64,000 nucleotides of DNA from Montifringilla adamsi (taxonomy: Eukaryota > Chordata > Aves > Passeriformes > Passeridae). Positions 1 through 12,929 of this stretch are shown piece by piece; position 1 is the stretch's first letter; each line of letters opens with the position of its first letter. Where the stretch lies: assembly GCA_017590115.1 (NCBI GenBank), contig JAGGNK010012114.1, positions 2,646,469 through 2,710,468 on the forward strand, in the 5' to 3' direction. The notes under the pieces are model-generated. The model saw nothing but the letters and a program-made list of their open reading frames with translations. It searched no databases and was not told the DNA's origin. A program made the translations under genes and the position numbers.

Positions 1-295
1 ATAGGAAGGAACGGGGAAGGAGAGGGAAGGAAGGGTTGTGCAAAAGAAGGGAGGAGGTATGATGAGATGGGATGAAGAGAGGGAAGGAAAGGAAGGAGAG
101 GAAGAGATGGGGAAAGGAAGAGGATGAGCAGCGGAAAGGAGGGGCGGGAACGAGAGGATAGGAAGGAACGGGGAAGGAGAGGGAAGGAAGGGTTGTGCAA
201 AAGAAGGGAGGAGGTATGATGAGATGGGATGAAGAGAGGGAAGGAAAGGAAGGAGAGGAAGAGATGGGGAAAGGAAGAGGATGAGCAGCGGAAAG
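1..295. repeat. 157-bp purine-rich tandem repeat, about 1.9 copies
   Basis: The sequence from 1 recurs almost exactly from 158, giving a 157-bp period. The second copy is interrupted at 295 by an LTR insertion. The plus strand is nearly all purine (GGAAGG, GGGAAGG and GAGATGGG motifs). The array probably extends left of the window. Purine-rich sequence resuming at 718 appears to be the displaced continuation. Confidence 0.93.
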
Positions 296-717
296 TGATA
301 GGGAAGATGTGTCCTAATGTCTTTACCAACGATTCTTAACGACTTTGAAATCGGTCTTAATGTCGCTGTTAACTTCAGGCTGCACGTTTGTTGCAGAGGC
401 CAGACAGCTTGACCCCTGAAATAGAACAGGGTCTGCACAAGCTTATGCTTCTGAACCTTGGGGTAAAATGCCAGGTTCAAGGGGGTATATGTGGTGCGTG
501 GTGCAGGAAGGCTGTACCTTCCTAGTGCCTCAGGCGATGGGGAAGGGAAGAGGGCAATATGCCACCTGGAGTTTAGGGTAAAAGGAGGCTGCACCCTCCA
601 AAACCTTGAGACATAAAATCCCGCGGGCGTGTGCCCCAATGAACTCTATCCCTTTATTCGAATAACGTTCTGTCTCCCTTATGGACACTGACTTTTCATA
701 GTGTGATTTTCCATGCA
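296..717 (+). mobile_element. Solo LTR, 422 bp, with 4-bp target-site duplication
   Basis: The element begins TGATAGGGAAGA and ends TTTTCCATGCA, with imperfect inverted ends of the TG...CA type. It is flanked by AAAG on both sides (292-295 and 718-721). The empty site is visible in the first tandem copy, where GCGGAAAGG continues straight into AGGGG (131-145). Inside are a CATAAAAT TATA-like box near 613, an AATGAA polyadenylation-like hexamer near 637 and a CT/T-rich U5-like end, which set the plus orientation. No internal retroviral sequence remains, so this is a solo LTR. A 4-bp duplication is typical of ERV1/gamma-type elements. I do not assign a named family. Confidence 0.8.
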
Positions 718-885
718 AAAGGAGGGGAGGGGAGGGATGAGGAAGAATAAAGGGAAAGGAAGGGATGGGAAAAGAACGGGTGGGGAAGGGATGGGGAACA
801 GAGGGGAGGGAAGGAGATGGGGAAGACAAGGGGAGAGAGGAAGGATGAGAAGGGTAAGGAGGGGATGCAGAGGCCAGGAGGGGCC
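718..885. repeat. G-rich polypurine tract with G-quadruplex potential
   Basis: This is the continuation of the purine-rich array after the LTR. The plus strand is dominated by GGGA, GGAA and GGGGA units. Positions 782-810 contain five closely spaced G runs (GGGG, GGG, GGGG, GGGG, GGG), enough for an intramolecular G-quadruplex on the plus strand. Open frames here are low-complexity Gly/Arg/Glu translations, not genes. Confidence 0.8.
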
Positions 886-1366
886 CGGGGTGGAGGCAGT
901 AGGGCCCATCATCAGCCCTGCCTGGCCCTGCTTTCCCAGGCTGGCTGCTGTGAAAGATGGGAAGGAGCGGGCTCTCCTGTCCGCATGCCCAGTGAGGACA
1001 TTGCTGGGCTGGATTGCGAGACCAGGCTACCCTGCGTAAGACATCATGCCTCCATTTAATCTACAGTTATTTTTTTATAGTAATCTTGTTCGTGGTGTGC
1101 AATTTTCCTCTATTTACAATTTCCCACTGGAAACACTGCTTCGAGCCCTGGGAGCTCTGCATTGAGCAGTGAAAGTGCAACACACCTCCCTTTCTTTGCC
1201 CTGCGGATTTTGGCTGCCCGTGTGGGGAGGGCAGCGCTGCAGGTGCCCGGGGCCTGCAGGCATTCCCAGGCCCGGCATGGCATTCCCACTGGAACCAAAG
1301 GACTCACCATCAGGCATGGCTCAGACCCCCAGAAAGGGTGCTGGTGGTGCCTCTGGGAACGTGTCT
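886..1366. other. GC-richer unannotated flank
   Basis: This stretch is moderately GC-rich and lies between the purine tract and the LTR fragment. I recognise no gene or repeat family in it, although its right edge may be a diverged 5' part of the adjacent LTR. Confidence 0.4.
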
Positions 1367-1725
1367 AACAAAATATAAATCGCGATCTGCAGCAATTGTA
1401 GGAGAGTGGGGAAGCTGAGGGAGAAACAGCGCTGCGCACACCCAGGCCAGTGAGGAAGGAGTGAGAGCAGGTGGTCCAGCTGCAGGAGCAGATTCCCTGG
1501 AGCCCATAGAGAAGATCAAGGTGAGGCAGCCCATGGAGGTTCACACTGGAACAGATTTGCTGGCAGGACTTGTGATGCCGTGGGGGACTGGAGCAGCCTG
1601 TTCCTGAAGGAATGCACGCTGTGGGAGGGACCCATGCTGGAGCAGGTCATGAAGAGGTGCGGCCTGTGCGAGTGACCCCATGGTGGAGCAAAGGAGAACA
1701 GAGTGAGGCACAAAGAGTAGCAGAG
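1367..1725 (+). mobile_element. Eroded avian ERV LTR fragment
   Basis: The segment shares a series of motifs, in order, with the full LTR at 61735-62749: AGCAATTG then GGAGAGTG, GAGAAACA, GTCAGTGAAGGAGG-like sequence, CAGATTCCC, CAGCCCATGGAGGT, CTGGCAGGACTTGTGA, GTGGGGGAC and GTGGGAGGGACCCATGCTGGAGCAG. It lacks the 5' TGTTGGC start and the 3' CCCACCACA end. It is therefore an internal remnant of the same family, older or more eroded than the distal copy. Confidence 0.75.
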
Positions 1726-4700
1726 TGCATTGTGTTTAGTTGAACCAGCCAGTGGCTTAAGTACGAATACATACACTTAATCATTATATTATTGCAGGTG
1801 TTGTGTGAGGCAGCGTTATTCAGAATGTAATTGTTCTGGCATTTCATAGGGCCAATGCTTAAATCTAGGGGCTGCTCAGGGAACAGAGGATTGTGTAAGG
1901 AATGCACAGAATTATTTTTTCTGGGAAATCATCAAATTTTTTATTTGGGAAATCATATATATATTCCCTCTGCACAGATGAAGTTTAATTCATTATTAAC
2001 CTTTTTTGTAAACTTTGGATTATTTCTAGAGCTAATAGAAACAAAAAATTGTTATAGTCTTGGCTGTAAATGCCTTGCTGTCTACAGTAAAGAAAGGTGA
2101 TAGTTTCCTGAGCGACACCTATCTGGAGACTTCCAAAATAGAATAAATTAAAATTTCTGACCTCAAATCATCTGTAGCATTTATTCACTCCTTTAGAAAC
2201 AGTGGGAACTGAGACTAGTGGTCTATGATTTTATGACACAGTGCAGCTTGCAGGGGTTTGAAAGCTTCAACTGCAACTTGCACTGTGGGCACTAGAGCGA
2301 GCCCGTGCTACAGTAAGGCTGCCCTAAGTGCCCACATTCATAATACCACCCGCAGGGAAACTACTGGAAACTACAGGAAAAAAAACATTTCTGAAAGCAG
2401 CCAAGGGAAACTGCATCAGATAAATAATCTACAATCAGTCACAAGTTTCAAGTGTGGGGAAATGTTCTTGACTGTGCGCAGAAACAACCCATTGCTCTGG
2501 AGGTGTTTTATCCTGTCACAGCACTAAATACCCTCAGAACTAATTAAACTTCGGAAGTTTGTCTATGTCATTTGAGTGCAGCTCAATAGAAGAGCGAATT
2601 GCCCAGCAGTGAGAGGCCCGGTGCAACTGGGTGTGTTTTGCAGAGAGAACATCGCTGATTGTGGTTTGGCTGTACTGTGCTTGGCAGCAGGAGGAGGCTC
2701 TTTCCTGGGGCGGGGGCGGGGGGGTGCAATTGCCCTTCCTGAGGAAGTAACAGATTGAGCCCTTAACATCTGTGAGCTTTGGTTCAGCCTCAACACTCAA
2801 TGTTTTGTTTATTGTTGCTACCGTGTGGGATTGGGCTCCCACCTGGGAAAAGAAACGGAAGTCTCCAGGATGCTGTGAGAGCAGCATCTAGTAAACACTG
2901 GAAATACCCACAAGGACTGAGTGGTCATCCTTTCAGTACCAATTTTATTTGCATAATCCTCTATTTAACCGTATTAATCTAGAACAGCTCAGATCTGTTG
3001 GTGCTTCTACAAACAAGGCCTAAGAGAACCAGGTATATTTTCAGTACTGATTCTGTCCACCACCAGATCTTTCATGGTGTTGAACAAGCCATTTCAGCTC
3101 TAGTCTTTCACATTCCATAGTCCTCCATCTCCTGTTTTTTATAGGTGATGGGCTGCTCAAGAATGGGACTTTTGAATTTGTCTAGAAGTTAGTGGTTACA
3201 TGACCCAAATAAAATCAGTCCCTGAAGTATTTCTGTAGCAGAATTTGTTGTTTAGATACCAAATAAACAGGCCATGTTAACAAGTCAGGAACTATTACAG
3301 CTTATTTTTGTGCATAGAATGGGATTAGAATCAAGGGAGAGCTCACACTTTGATGCAATTAAGAGTTTCCTCAACAGATTGGTGTTTTTCCTGTAGAACA
3401 CAAAATAAAGCACACTGGAGAGACAGTACATTGCTTCTGTATTTTATGTTTTTAAAGTTACACTTTAAAAAGATTAAAAAAGATGCAAAAAAGATGCAAA
3501 ATACAAAAAACTACTCTGGATGGAAAGGTGTTTGGTGGGTTCCTTTAGCAGTCAGAAGAGCTTTGTTCCAGAAGTCATACAGCTATCAGAAAATATCTGT
3601 ATCAGTCTGAAAAAAGGTGATGGAACTGCTGCTGCTTACCCAAGTGAGGTGATGGTAGGTGGAGACATGAGCAGAGGAGGTGTCAAGCCACAAACCAAGA
3701 TCAGGTACTATAGTGAGTCTTCAGTGATTGAGCCACAGTGCGAGAATAATGGCAGGACATCTACATTCCAAACACAGCCAGACAGGGTTTAACAAAATAA
3801 GTCAGTGCAAAAATGAGGATCAAATTTGCTTTATTTTGTCTTAGTCAGCAGTGTGAACTAGCATATATTATCATTAACATGTATACTGACATTTCAGACA
3901 TTTTTCACTAGGAAAAATTTGCCAAAAACCCCACACAGTACCTTGTAATACTGAATGTGATGATGTTTCTTTCCTTTTACACTTCAATGCCCAGAGCAGG
4001 TAAGTTCTTTCCATTAACAGTAAATTTTCATGCTGTGAAACAAATTTGGTGTATGTTCTAACATCTTTTGGCTAACAGGTTAGATAATTTGGTTTGGCTT
4101 TTTTTCTTTTACAAGTCTTTTGTAAACTAGGGCCTCCCACAGTTGTGGGTACTGTGGAAGTTGTAATCCCTTTGGAAATGGCTTCTACTGTCTGCTGCTG
4201 GAGATGGTGAGCACCTTGGAAACTTTTATTTAGGGGGAATACAAGAATTGACTGACTTGCTTTTACTCTGTATTTTTTAACATTGTTAAAAGATCTTTTT
4301 GGATTATAAAGACAATTTTCAAGTACTTTATTTGCTTGCTAAATGGTTTTGCTCATGGAGATTTGCAGAGGCCTATTCACTGGGAACAAAGACTTCTCTG
4401 CAAACATGATTGAAGGGGAAGATACTTCTTGCCATGATTGGGAACTAGATACTGAATCCATGTTAAAAACTGTAGCGCTTTTCGATGAATAGTGTAAAAG
4501 TACAGCCTTCAACAGATGGTGCCTCCCAATAGCCTTAGTGCTCTAAAAGTCCCTGTGTTTGTGAACACAGATTTTTTTACTGTGACCAAAGACACCTTGA
4601 TTGCAGGCACGTCATCCTCCCCATCTCCCCTCTCCCTCTCTGCAGCCATTCTCTGGCTGCCAGTGCAGACAGGTCACTGATGAGCTGGTCACATGTTTAT

Positions 4701-7700
4701 CTCACAGAAAATGACTGCATGGCCCAGCTCACCAGAGTAATTACTCCCTTAGTAAAAGTGTTTAGAAACCCCCCTGCTTAGAAACCCCCACCAAGAAATT
4801 CTTCATAGCTTGAATGTAATATTTCTATTGATTCCTTTCATCTGCAGTATGTCAGCATATAGTAGTATTTCCATTCTAGCTGCCATTCTCTTGTCTTCTT
4901 CTATTTTTCTGTGAGCCTGCAGCAGTTAGTAAGTGAGGATTTTTTGCTATTGAATCTGTTTGTCACCTTCAGAACCTGAAAAGCAGCTTTCCTGATGAGA
5001 TGTTGAGGAGCAGCCTACTGTGTAGTAAACAGTGCACACATTCTTATGCACCAACTGCAAATGTAAATGCAAACATTTTTATAGCTGTTGTCAACAACTC
5101 ACATCACAGGAGGTCTCATATCCCTGTTTTGGCAAGAAACATTAATTTTGGCATTTGTTGCACATACCACTCAATTAAGTGGAAAATCCAAGCAGGGGGT
5201 ACAAGCAGAGCACTATGGAAGCTCTCCATTTGATTCCATCAGAGACTTAGGATTTAAGGGAGACCAAAGCCCTAGGTCATTCAGGGCTCGGTGCACTGCT
5301 GAGCAGGTATGAAGTGACACAGTAATAGAACAAACTTCTGAAGCAGAAACTAGTTGCTTGTGCATATCTACAGCTTTGAAAATGCATCCTGTGGTGACAA
5401 GTTAGGGAGGTGCCAGCAAAAGGTTATGGTGTTACTCCCATAACACTATTTCATGCTAAATGATTCTTCATGAAAAGTCCATTAAATTGGTTCCCTTGAA
5501 GGAGGAAAAAAAAAAAAAGGAAAAAAAAAAAAAAAAGAAAGAAAAAAAGGCAGTAAAACCCCACAAGGACTGAAAACGAGAACTAAAACGAGAAGTAGAA
5601 ATTCTGGCAAATAACCGTATGTCACATTCTGTGGAAGTCAGGTGCATATTTGCACTACTATCAAGTTACAAGTAAACAGATTCTGCAGATAAGTTGAATC
5701 TTTAATGAATAGACTGAAGATTTGAAATGCTTCCTGAGAAAATGGATTGGGTCCACTTGCTTCCTGAATTAACAGCCATACTGACATTTAGAACAGCTAC
5801 AAATTCCAAGAGACTCTGCTCATAGAATAAATCCAGGCACCTTATTTAATGAACACAAAATGTTGCAAAAGGTAACTTAAAAAAGGTAAGTTACTTTTAA
5901 ACTGTGCCTTCTAAAATGGCCTCTCAAGCTGCCACCGAGGACATTTTACAGTTCTTAATCCAAATTTTACAGAAATTTTCTCTGTGCACAACATACATTC
6001 ATTTCCCCTAGATTAGCAGCAGAGTTCCAGTTGTGTCTCAGAAATACCCACTCTGCAAATGAAAGCAAAACACCACAGGTTTATATTGTCTGTATTCCAT
6101 GGTGAGAATTCCTCCCCAGCTTAAGTAAAGAACAATTTTAGTCAAGAATACATGAAGTATGGCATAGCATTCTGTCTAGATGCAAGATGGAGAACAGTTA
6201 ACATGAACTAGCTAACAGCATAAAAAACTTGTATTCCTCTTTAGCGCTCGCACTTCTAATCAGAAATTAAGTGGGAAGTCAAAATACCCCAGCCAAGGTT
6301 CTCCCAGGTCCAAACAGCAGCAAAGACTAGTTTTCTTTGATACTGTTTTCTAAAGGGCCTCATTCCATTTTTCCATATTTTGTAGCATGAGCGTCTCAGT
6401 TCTAGGGGTAAACCATAGATTACAGTGTCATAGGATACTGGAACTCTAAGATTAAATTGTCTTAGACAAAGTAAAATGCCTGTGCTTACAGCAGGCAGCA
6501 TCCTTATCACAGTGTGTATGGCAAAGCAAACTTAATGAGATCTTTGTCTGATCACAGCCCTTCCTCCCAGAAAAGTGCTGAGCTTTTCTTTCCACATTTC
6601 CCTAATAGTTTCTCATATGATGGCACAGCAAATGTACCTTTGGGAGTGTCCATACCACTGAAATCAGGTTAGGCAGACTGTAACTGAGACAGCTTTTTGG
6701 TTGGGCAAAGAGACTCTAGTTCCAAGGATGAGATAACTTTTCTATTGCTGAATTATCAAGATCCTTGAGATACAGAACCAGCTCTCTTGAAAGGAGCAGC
6801 TGATCTCATGTCATGTCCCTGGACCCATGCACTTATTCCTCCTCTGGCTCAAAGCCTCGTGGGGTAATAAGCCAGTTGGCCACAGTCTCTCCTATTTCTG
6901 CAACCTCTTATTAGGCCTAGCAGATCATACACAGTTGTGACTCTCCACAAAAATAAAACCGACCCCCTAAAGAACAAAGCAAAAAACCACAGCATCTCCA
7001 TTCCAGCCAGTGAAGTAAGCTGAAAGCATCAGCTCAGTGATTCTGGAAGGGGGAAAGGCTCTTCTTTCATGTCACAGAAACCCTTAATTCACTGCAGGCT
7101 ATCAACAGCCAGGGGACTTTCTTCTCAGAACCCTAGCCAAGCCCAGCTACTGAAATAGATTCCCCAAATAAAATAGTAAACCCTGCTCAAGAAAGCCAAG
7201 TAGTTTTTCAGCACTATTTGGTAATGGAGCATAACTAGTGCATTTGTATTCCCACACAAGAGAAGAAGGGTTGGTGGTATACGGGCCCTTCTTGAGCTGA
7301 TTTATTCCATCTACACCACCATACTCCCTGTATTAGAAAACCCTCACACAACTTAAATATAACAATATTTTTTTATCCACCATTAGCTGCAGGTTAGCCA
7401 GAAAAATCAAAAATAAATGAATGCTGAAAAAATGTACTTCAAAATGTCCCACAAATGTCTTGCAAATGAAGAGCATTAGGTTGCCATGAGCTGCCAGTAG
7501 AAACTGGACAACAACTGTGTGAAAAGCAAACAATTTTTCTCTTAGAATGATCTGAATTGATGAAAACCTTCAGAACTGTATCCACTAAGAAACCAAAACA
7601 CCTAATGAAAAAACTCCAAGATATCTAGAAAGCATGATATGATCCACAAGGCCAGCTGCTCTTTTGTTTCTGCTCATATTTATGTGCACAATAAAAGCAC

Positions 7701-10700
7701 ATTTTAAACCCAAATATGTAATGCAAACTGAAATAGGAATTAATTTGTCATAAAGCCAAGGAAAAGATTCAGTGTTAAGATTTTTAGAGTAGACAGTGGA
7801 AGGCCTTACATGTAAAAGTAATTTAAATCTAAATCACAGTAACTGTAGGAAGCTCTGCCTTTGTCCTCCACCTACCATACTAAGACTGTCCCACAGGGGA
7901 GAACAACAAATAGCAAATAAGTTTTGATTGCTTGGGAAAGCTGGGCAAGCAAAGCACCTTCTTAATTACATTATTCTTAATCATTAGTCTGCTTCTTTGT
8001 TTGATACTGTGTAATTATGGCACATCCCAAAGTTTTAAGACGCCTCTTTTCAATTTGCTCCCTAATAGAAAGAAATGCCGTAAGGGATGTTTGTCCAGAA
8101 ACTGGTGTTGTGCTAGCAAGTAGAAATTTACAGATGGTTACAAGATATACATCAGCACCTGTATTTCCCCAAGCTCAAAAAGTGGTTATTGATTCAGGAG
8201 TGTCTTGCCCATAAATCTCAACATTAAAATCGGAAAACAGAACTCTAAATAATAAAACTGAGTACTGAGAAAAGAGAGGTCACTTCAGCAATTTGTAGTT
8301 TAAACATTAAGAAAATTTGATTTGTTACACAGACTGAGCACTATTGTAAATGCGAAAGAAAGCTGTTTGACATAGTGTGTATGGAGATATTATTCCTTTG
8401 TTTTTATAGACATAAAAAGAAATCACATGTTAACCTATAATATTTAATACTATATATGAATTAGAAAGCTGCAATATAATGTCAACTGCAGTGTGCAGAA
8501 TTCAGCATGAAAAGATTATTAAAATAATAGAATGGATAATTATTTCGGAACTTCTTTCAAATGCAAGCTTTCTTGTTCTGTTGCATTTTGGTGTCATTTT
8601 TTTTCCACAAACTGTATATAACTACATTACTAAACTTTCTGAGTAATAGTCACAGTTTTGCACAGCAATTTGGTTTTAAGACAAATAGGAAACTTACCCC
8701 TCCCAAAAGATGTTTTGTTTATGTGAAGTGCATATTACAGAACTTTTCTGGACAGTTATGATCTCTTTTGACAGTTGTTTTATCCAGAGCACAGATGTTT
8801 GCCACTTAACCATGAATGTAGGCTGACCTGCCCACATCTCCATAAAAAGCAGTTGTAACAAAGTTTTTCTGCAAATGGTTATGCAAGCAGGAATCTTCAT
8901 CTCGTGTATATGAAGTATACCCTTTGTAATGCATTCAAAAGCACTTCTGGGGAAAAAAAAAAAAAAAGAAAAAAGGCTCACAAGTACATGTACTGAAAAT
9001 CACACTGATGAGGGTATAGATTATAGCCAGAACAGTCTTAGCAGCTAAATCAAGATGCAGATTATTCTTTCAGAGATCAAATTACATTGCCAGTGCTCTC
9101 CCCCCAAAAAAACCCCAAGAAATCAGGAAAATGGTGTTTGTGTTTTTTTTTCATTGAGTAAAGGAGTATCAACTCTTCTCCTTAGATTACCATGTAATGT
9201 AATCCTGGGGTAAAAACAGTAGGAAAGGAGTTGACCTGTGTTTTAAGTGTCAGCTGCTCAGAATGGCAGCAAAAGGCAAAGGAAAGCTGTGATAGGTGAT
9301 GACCACACAGCCAGTGCTCATCCTAGAGAGACCATCCGAGACCATGCAATGTACAGCTTACCATCCTACTCTCAACGCTTCCCCTCTACAATGAAGTGGG
9401 CTAGATCCTTCTCTGCTAGACCCTGAAAATGAGCACACTCTGGTTCCTTGAAGAGCTACATGCAGAATTCCAGTTTACCTTTAAATAGTCATTACAGCCA
9501 TTAGTACTAGAAGGGGCTGGAAAGTTACTGAAGCCAACTGCCATCACAATCAGTTCCCTGTTTTCTTGGGAAAATGTAATCTCACTAGGGAGAAATATGA
9601 GAAAGCAGTTGGCCATCTCCTCACTCTATTGTTTTACAAGAATTTATGGGTGGGGTTGAATCTTTTTTTAGAGGAGACATGATTTGGGGGAAAAAACCAA
9701 AACAAAACCACAAGTTGTCCCACATCAGTTGCTGAAATCTTCCAGATTCCTTATGATCTCTGTACCTCCTAAATAGAGATAATCTCAAGAGAACTCACGA
9801 ATAAGGCTTGTAATTTACCCAATTGTGTCTTTTTGTTTATCTGTGCACACAAACATAATTAAGGAGTGGCCAAAAGTCAAAAGCCCACACACAATGGCCC
9901 TGATAACCTCCCTATATTTTATTTCCATTGTATGGATGAGATCATGTTTGTTTACATCTTGTAAAATGTATCCAAGGTCTGACTTAGCACTTTTTCAATG
10001 CCTCTAGAAGGCTATAACATTAGTTTTAAGTTACAGAACTTCAACATATACTTTGATGGCATTAGGCTTTACATATTAACTAAGTGTTGAAAAGTTATTA
10101 AAAATACGTATCACCTGAGGTACTGAGATTTAAATGCCTATTGTAAAATGAATCTATGATGACTGGATTTTAATGTATTAATTATTACCCTATTAAAACA
10201 CAGTATTATCAATTTTGCAATACTACATTATGAGATTATGCTACCCATAATTGAACAGTAAGACCAAAAAAATCTTGTAAAAAAAAAAAAAATCTATGTC
10301 AAGTTTCTGCTAGAGGGTCAATGCCTTCATACAAGTGTACTACAGGCAAAAATGCTGTCAGTTTATTTTTGAATTTTCATCATTAAAGCTACTATTTATG
10401 TATGCTGCAGGAAAAAAAATTAACTGCAAAATATATAGCTTGAGTGCTTTGTCAGAAGAACATGGTAGGTGTTAGGAAACCAAACACAATTGGTTTCTTT
10501 CATCATTATGGAACTCACTTTTTTGTAATTTAAAATGAATGCCAGACAAGAACCATTGTCACAGCATCTCAGAAGAATGTAACTCAGTTGTGAGCTAAAT
10601 ATATGTTCTCTTAGCTGTCAAGTTTTCATGCTTATAATCAGATCTCCATGGGCAATTTTCACTTTTTCTAACAAGTAAATGGCCAGACAGTGCAGCTCAG

Positions 10701-12066
10701 TAAGAAGGTCCTGGGTACTGAAAATGTACATGGCTCATATGCATGTAAGTAGGTGTTAATTATTAATGTACAAAGATTATTTCACCAGTTTTTTTCCCAG
10801 AGAAATTCAAATTTCAGCAATCAAAATATTCTGGTTCATGGCCAAAGATAATCTTCTGTGCCTCACACAGTATACAGATGTAATACTGTGCATTATGTGT
10901 GTATGCTGTGTGAAGCATACACATGTAATATTGTGTTCTAAACACGCTACTGTCTCCTCCTTTCAGTAACTGTTACCATTTGTTATGAACTAGGCTATTT
11001 TGGGAGAATCAGGACCTAATTTAAAAATAGGATTTGTAGATAAAACTGTTTTAATTTCTAGAAGTCAAGTTCCTTTTTATTCTCACCCCAGGAGGAAGAA
11101 TTGGTATTTCTAGACAGGAAGATAAAATAAATACACCAGAAACTAAACTCTTTACAATTTGTGCGATTTTCCCCATGATGTTACATTTCTATACATGACT
11201 TCTGATGGACAGAACACAGTGTTTTTACTGTTTAGGCAAAACATGAGAAGAGATCTTACATGATGCTCCTTCAGATGTCAACCTAATAAGTTACTTCTTG
11301 GCAAATTCTGGTGTACTGTCCTTACACCAGTTCCCAGCTGTTTCCACAAAAGTAGTAGATCAGTCTTCTCTCCCTGATGAACACCAGTGGCTTCCATAAA
11401 ATGAATTCACATTTTGAACACATTAATCCGGCAGGTTTCCAGGAATATTGAGAGCCTAATGACCAACCTAACAGCAATAAAACTTAAATTTCTCCCTTAA
11501 AAATTACAAGTAATGCTGAAATTGTATGTAAGATGTTGCAATGCTTTTGTTGCTGGCACAGTTTAGAATTTAAAATATGATAAGGGAAAAAAAAAGACAA
11601 GAGAAGTTTGGAGTGCAAATATTCTTTGGTTTACTCATTAAAACAAAAGAACACAGCAAACAGCAAAAACACTGGCAATTAAATAAACAGCAAATTCTTT
11701 ATATGCTTCCTAACAAAAAGTCTTTGGCTGTTTGAAATGTATTAACTTCATGCTTTTAAGTACATTACAGTGTCTAGAAAGTCACATTTTTTATCCCCAA
11801 TGTCAAGGCAGAGAGAAGATGAGGAAGAAAAAGGATAAAAAGTAGGAAGTAAGAAAAGAAGAAAAAAATTTATTTAAAATTCCATTTTTCCATTAGTTAA
11901 ATAGTATATAACACAATGATAACATTAATTTCTGTTTCTACTTTCATTGTGCACAAAGCAAATTGGCTTGCAATTTATTTTTCAACTTTGGTGAATTCAC
12001 ATGATCATACACATCAGACTAGTATATCAGATATACTGACTCACATCTTTTCTAAAAGAATTCTGA
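1726..12066. other. Non-coding DNA downstream of TNFAIP8
   Basis: This is AT-rich sequence without a supportable gene. Notable small items are a GGGGCGGGGGCGGGGGGG run at 2707-2724, a MIR-like stretch near 3060-3150, A-rich tracts at 5501-5550 and 8953-8974, and an A14 run at 10279-10292. The part nearest 12 kb may include the distal TNFAIP8 3' UTR. HSD17B4, the next gene in human, is not visible; no short-chain dehydrogenase-like exon is apparent on either strand. Confidence 0.6.
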
Positions 12067-12106
12067 CCCCTCCAACCCAAATGATTGATTCTATGATTCT
12101 ACTAGC
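12067..12106 (+). mobile_element. CR1 LINE 3'-tail fragment
   Basis: CCCTCCAACCCAAATGATTGA followed by TTCTATGATTCT closely resembles the CR1 3' end (CCTTCCAACCCAAACCATTC plus ATTCTATG repeats). Only the last about 40 bp are recognisable, in plus orientation. It lies just beyond the proximal TNFAIP8 polyadenylation signal and may be inside the long 3' UTR. Confidence 0.6.
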
Positions 12107-12404
12107 AGAATTCTAAAAATCTTAAGGAATTGCACAGAGAAGTCACTGTGTTTTATCTTATCGTAGGCAGAGTTTAAATTCTGTACCACAAGCAGTTTCT
12201 TGGAAATGCTCTTTCCCAGTTCAGCTCTTTTCCTGTAGCTTATTCCTCCAATAATCCCCATGTAGTCAAAGGAAGCAAGCACCTGTGCAGGTCTATAAGG
12301 ATCTCTACTTGGGGGAGATCCTGCCTTGCAGACAGGAAGTTTTCACCTCTGAGCTGGAGATGCACAAGCCTGCTGTTAAGACTCTATGTGACAGCATCAC
12401 TGAT

Positions 12405-12929
12405 TTTATTTAAAACTCAATGCTTCATAATGGCAACACTAGGAAGCTGTTATCTGTGCAGAGAGCATAAAAGACTATAACTGAATCAAATATGTCTATT
12501 TTACAAGTAAATGAAAGAAATTACAGAGTGTACCATCACCATGACAGTCTGTTACCAACACTAGTGGATTCTGATAGTTTAGAATTAATTCTGTAAATCT
12601 ATGAAAGCTGCAGATTGTCTGACAGCATATTGTTTTGGTTTGTATATCTATCTCGCAAGATTCTTACTCTACTTGAACCATTCTGTTTGATTGTCTTTAT
12701 CAAGCTGTTTCCATAGGCAAAGGACAGTAAGAAAAGTCATGTGCAGTTTTTCTTCCAGATGGACTGTGAATAGCAACAGATAGCGCACAGTAAGAAATCA
12801 ATTAATAAAGATATTTAGGAAAGATTTGTCATAATGTAAAAAAACCTCTTTGCATGCTCCCTTATTCCTTCATAAATCAACAGTGTTCCATCTACAAAAA
12901 CTCATAGGCAGTCACCTCTAATACAAGTA
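12405..12929 (-). other. TNFAIP8: TNFAIP8 3' UTR, proximal part, with candidate AATAAA
   Basis: Minus-strand sequence after the TAG stop is non-coding and AT-rich. The nearest canonical polyadenylation hexamer on the minus strand is AATAAA at 12405-12410, which would give a 3' UTR of roughly 0.5 kb. Further hexamers occur at 11974-11979, 11869-11874 and 11076-11081. As the human transcript has a 3' UTR of more than 1 kb, the distal sites may be the real ones or may be used alternatively. The sequence alone does not decide between them. Confidence 0.55.

Noticed and set aside
713..1059. Gly/Arg/Glu-rich frames of 80-108 codons
   Set aside because: Low-complexity translation of the polypurine tract beside the LTR.
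1..12000. Search for HSD17B4 exons, the downstream neighbour in human
   Set aside because: No Rossmann-fold or SDR motifs were seen on either strand, so the gene must lie beyond the left edge or not be adjacent.
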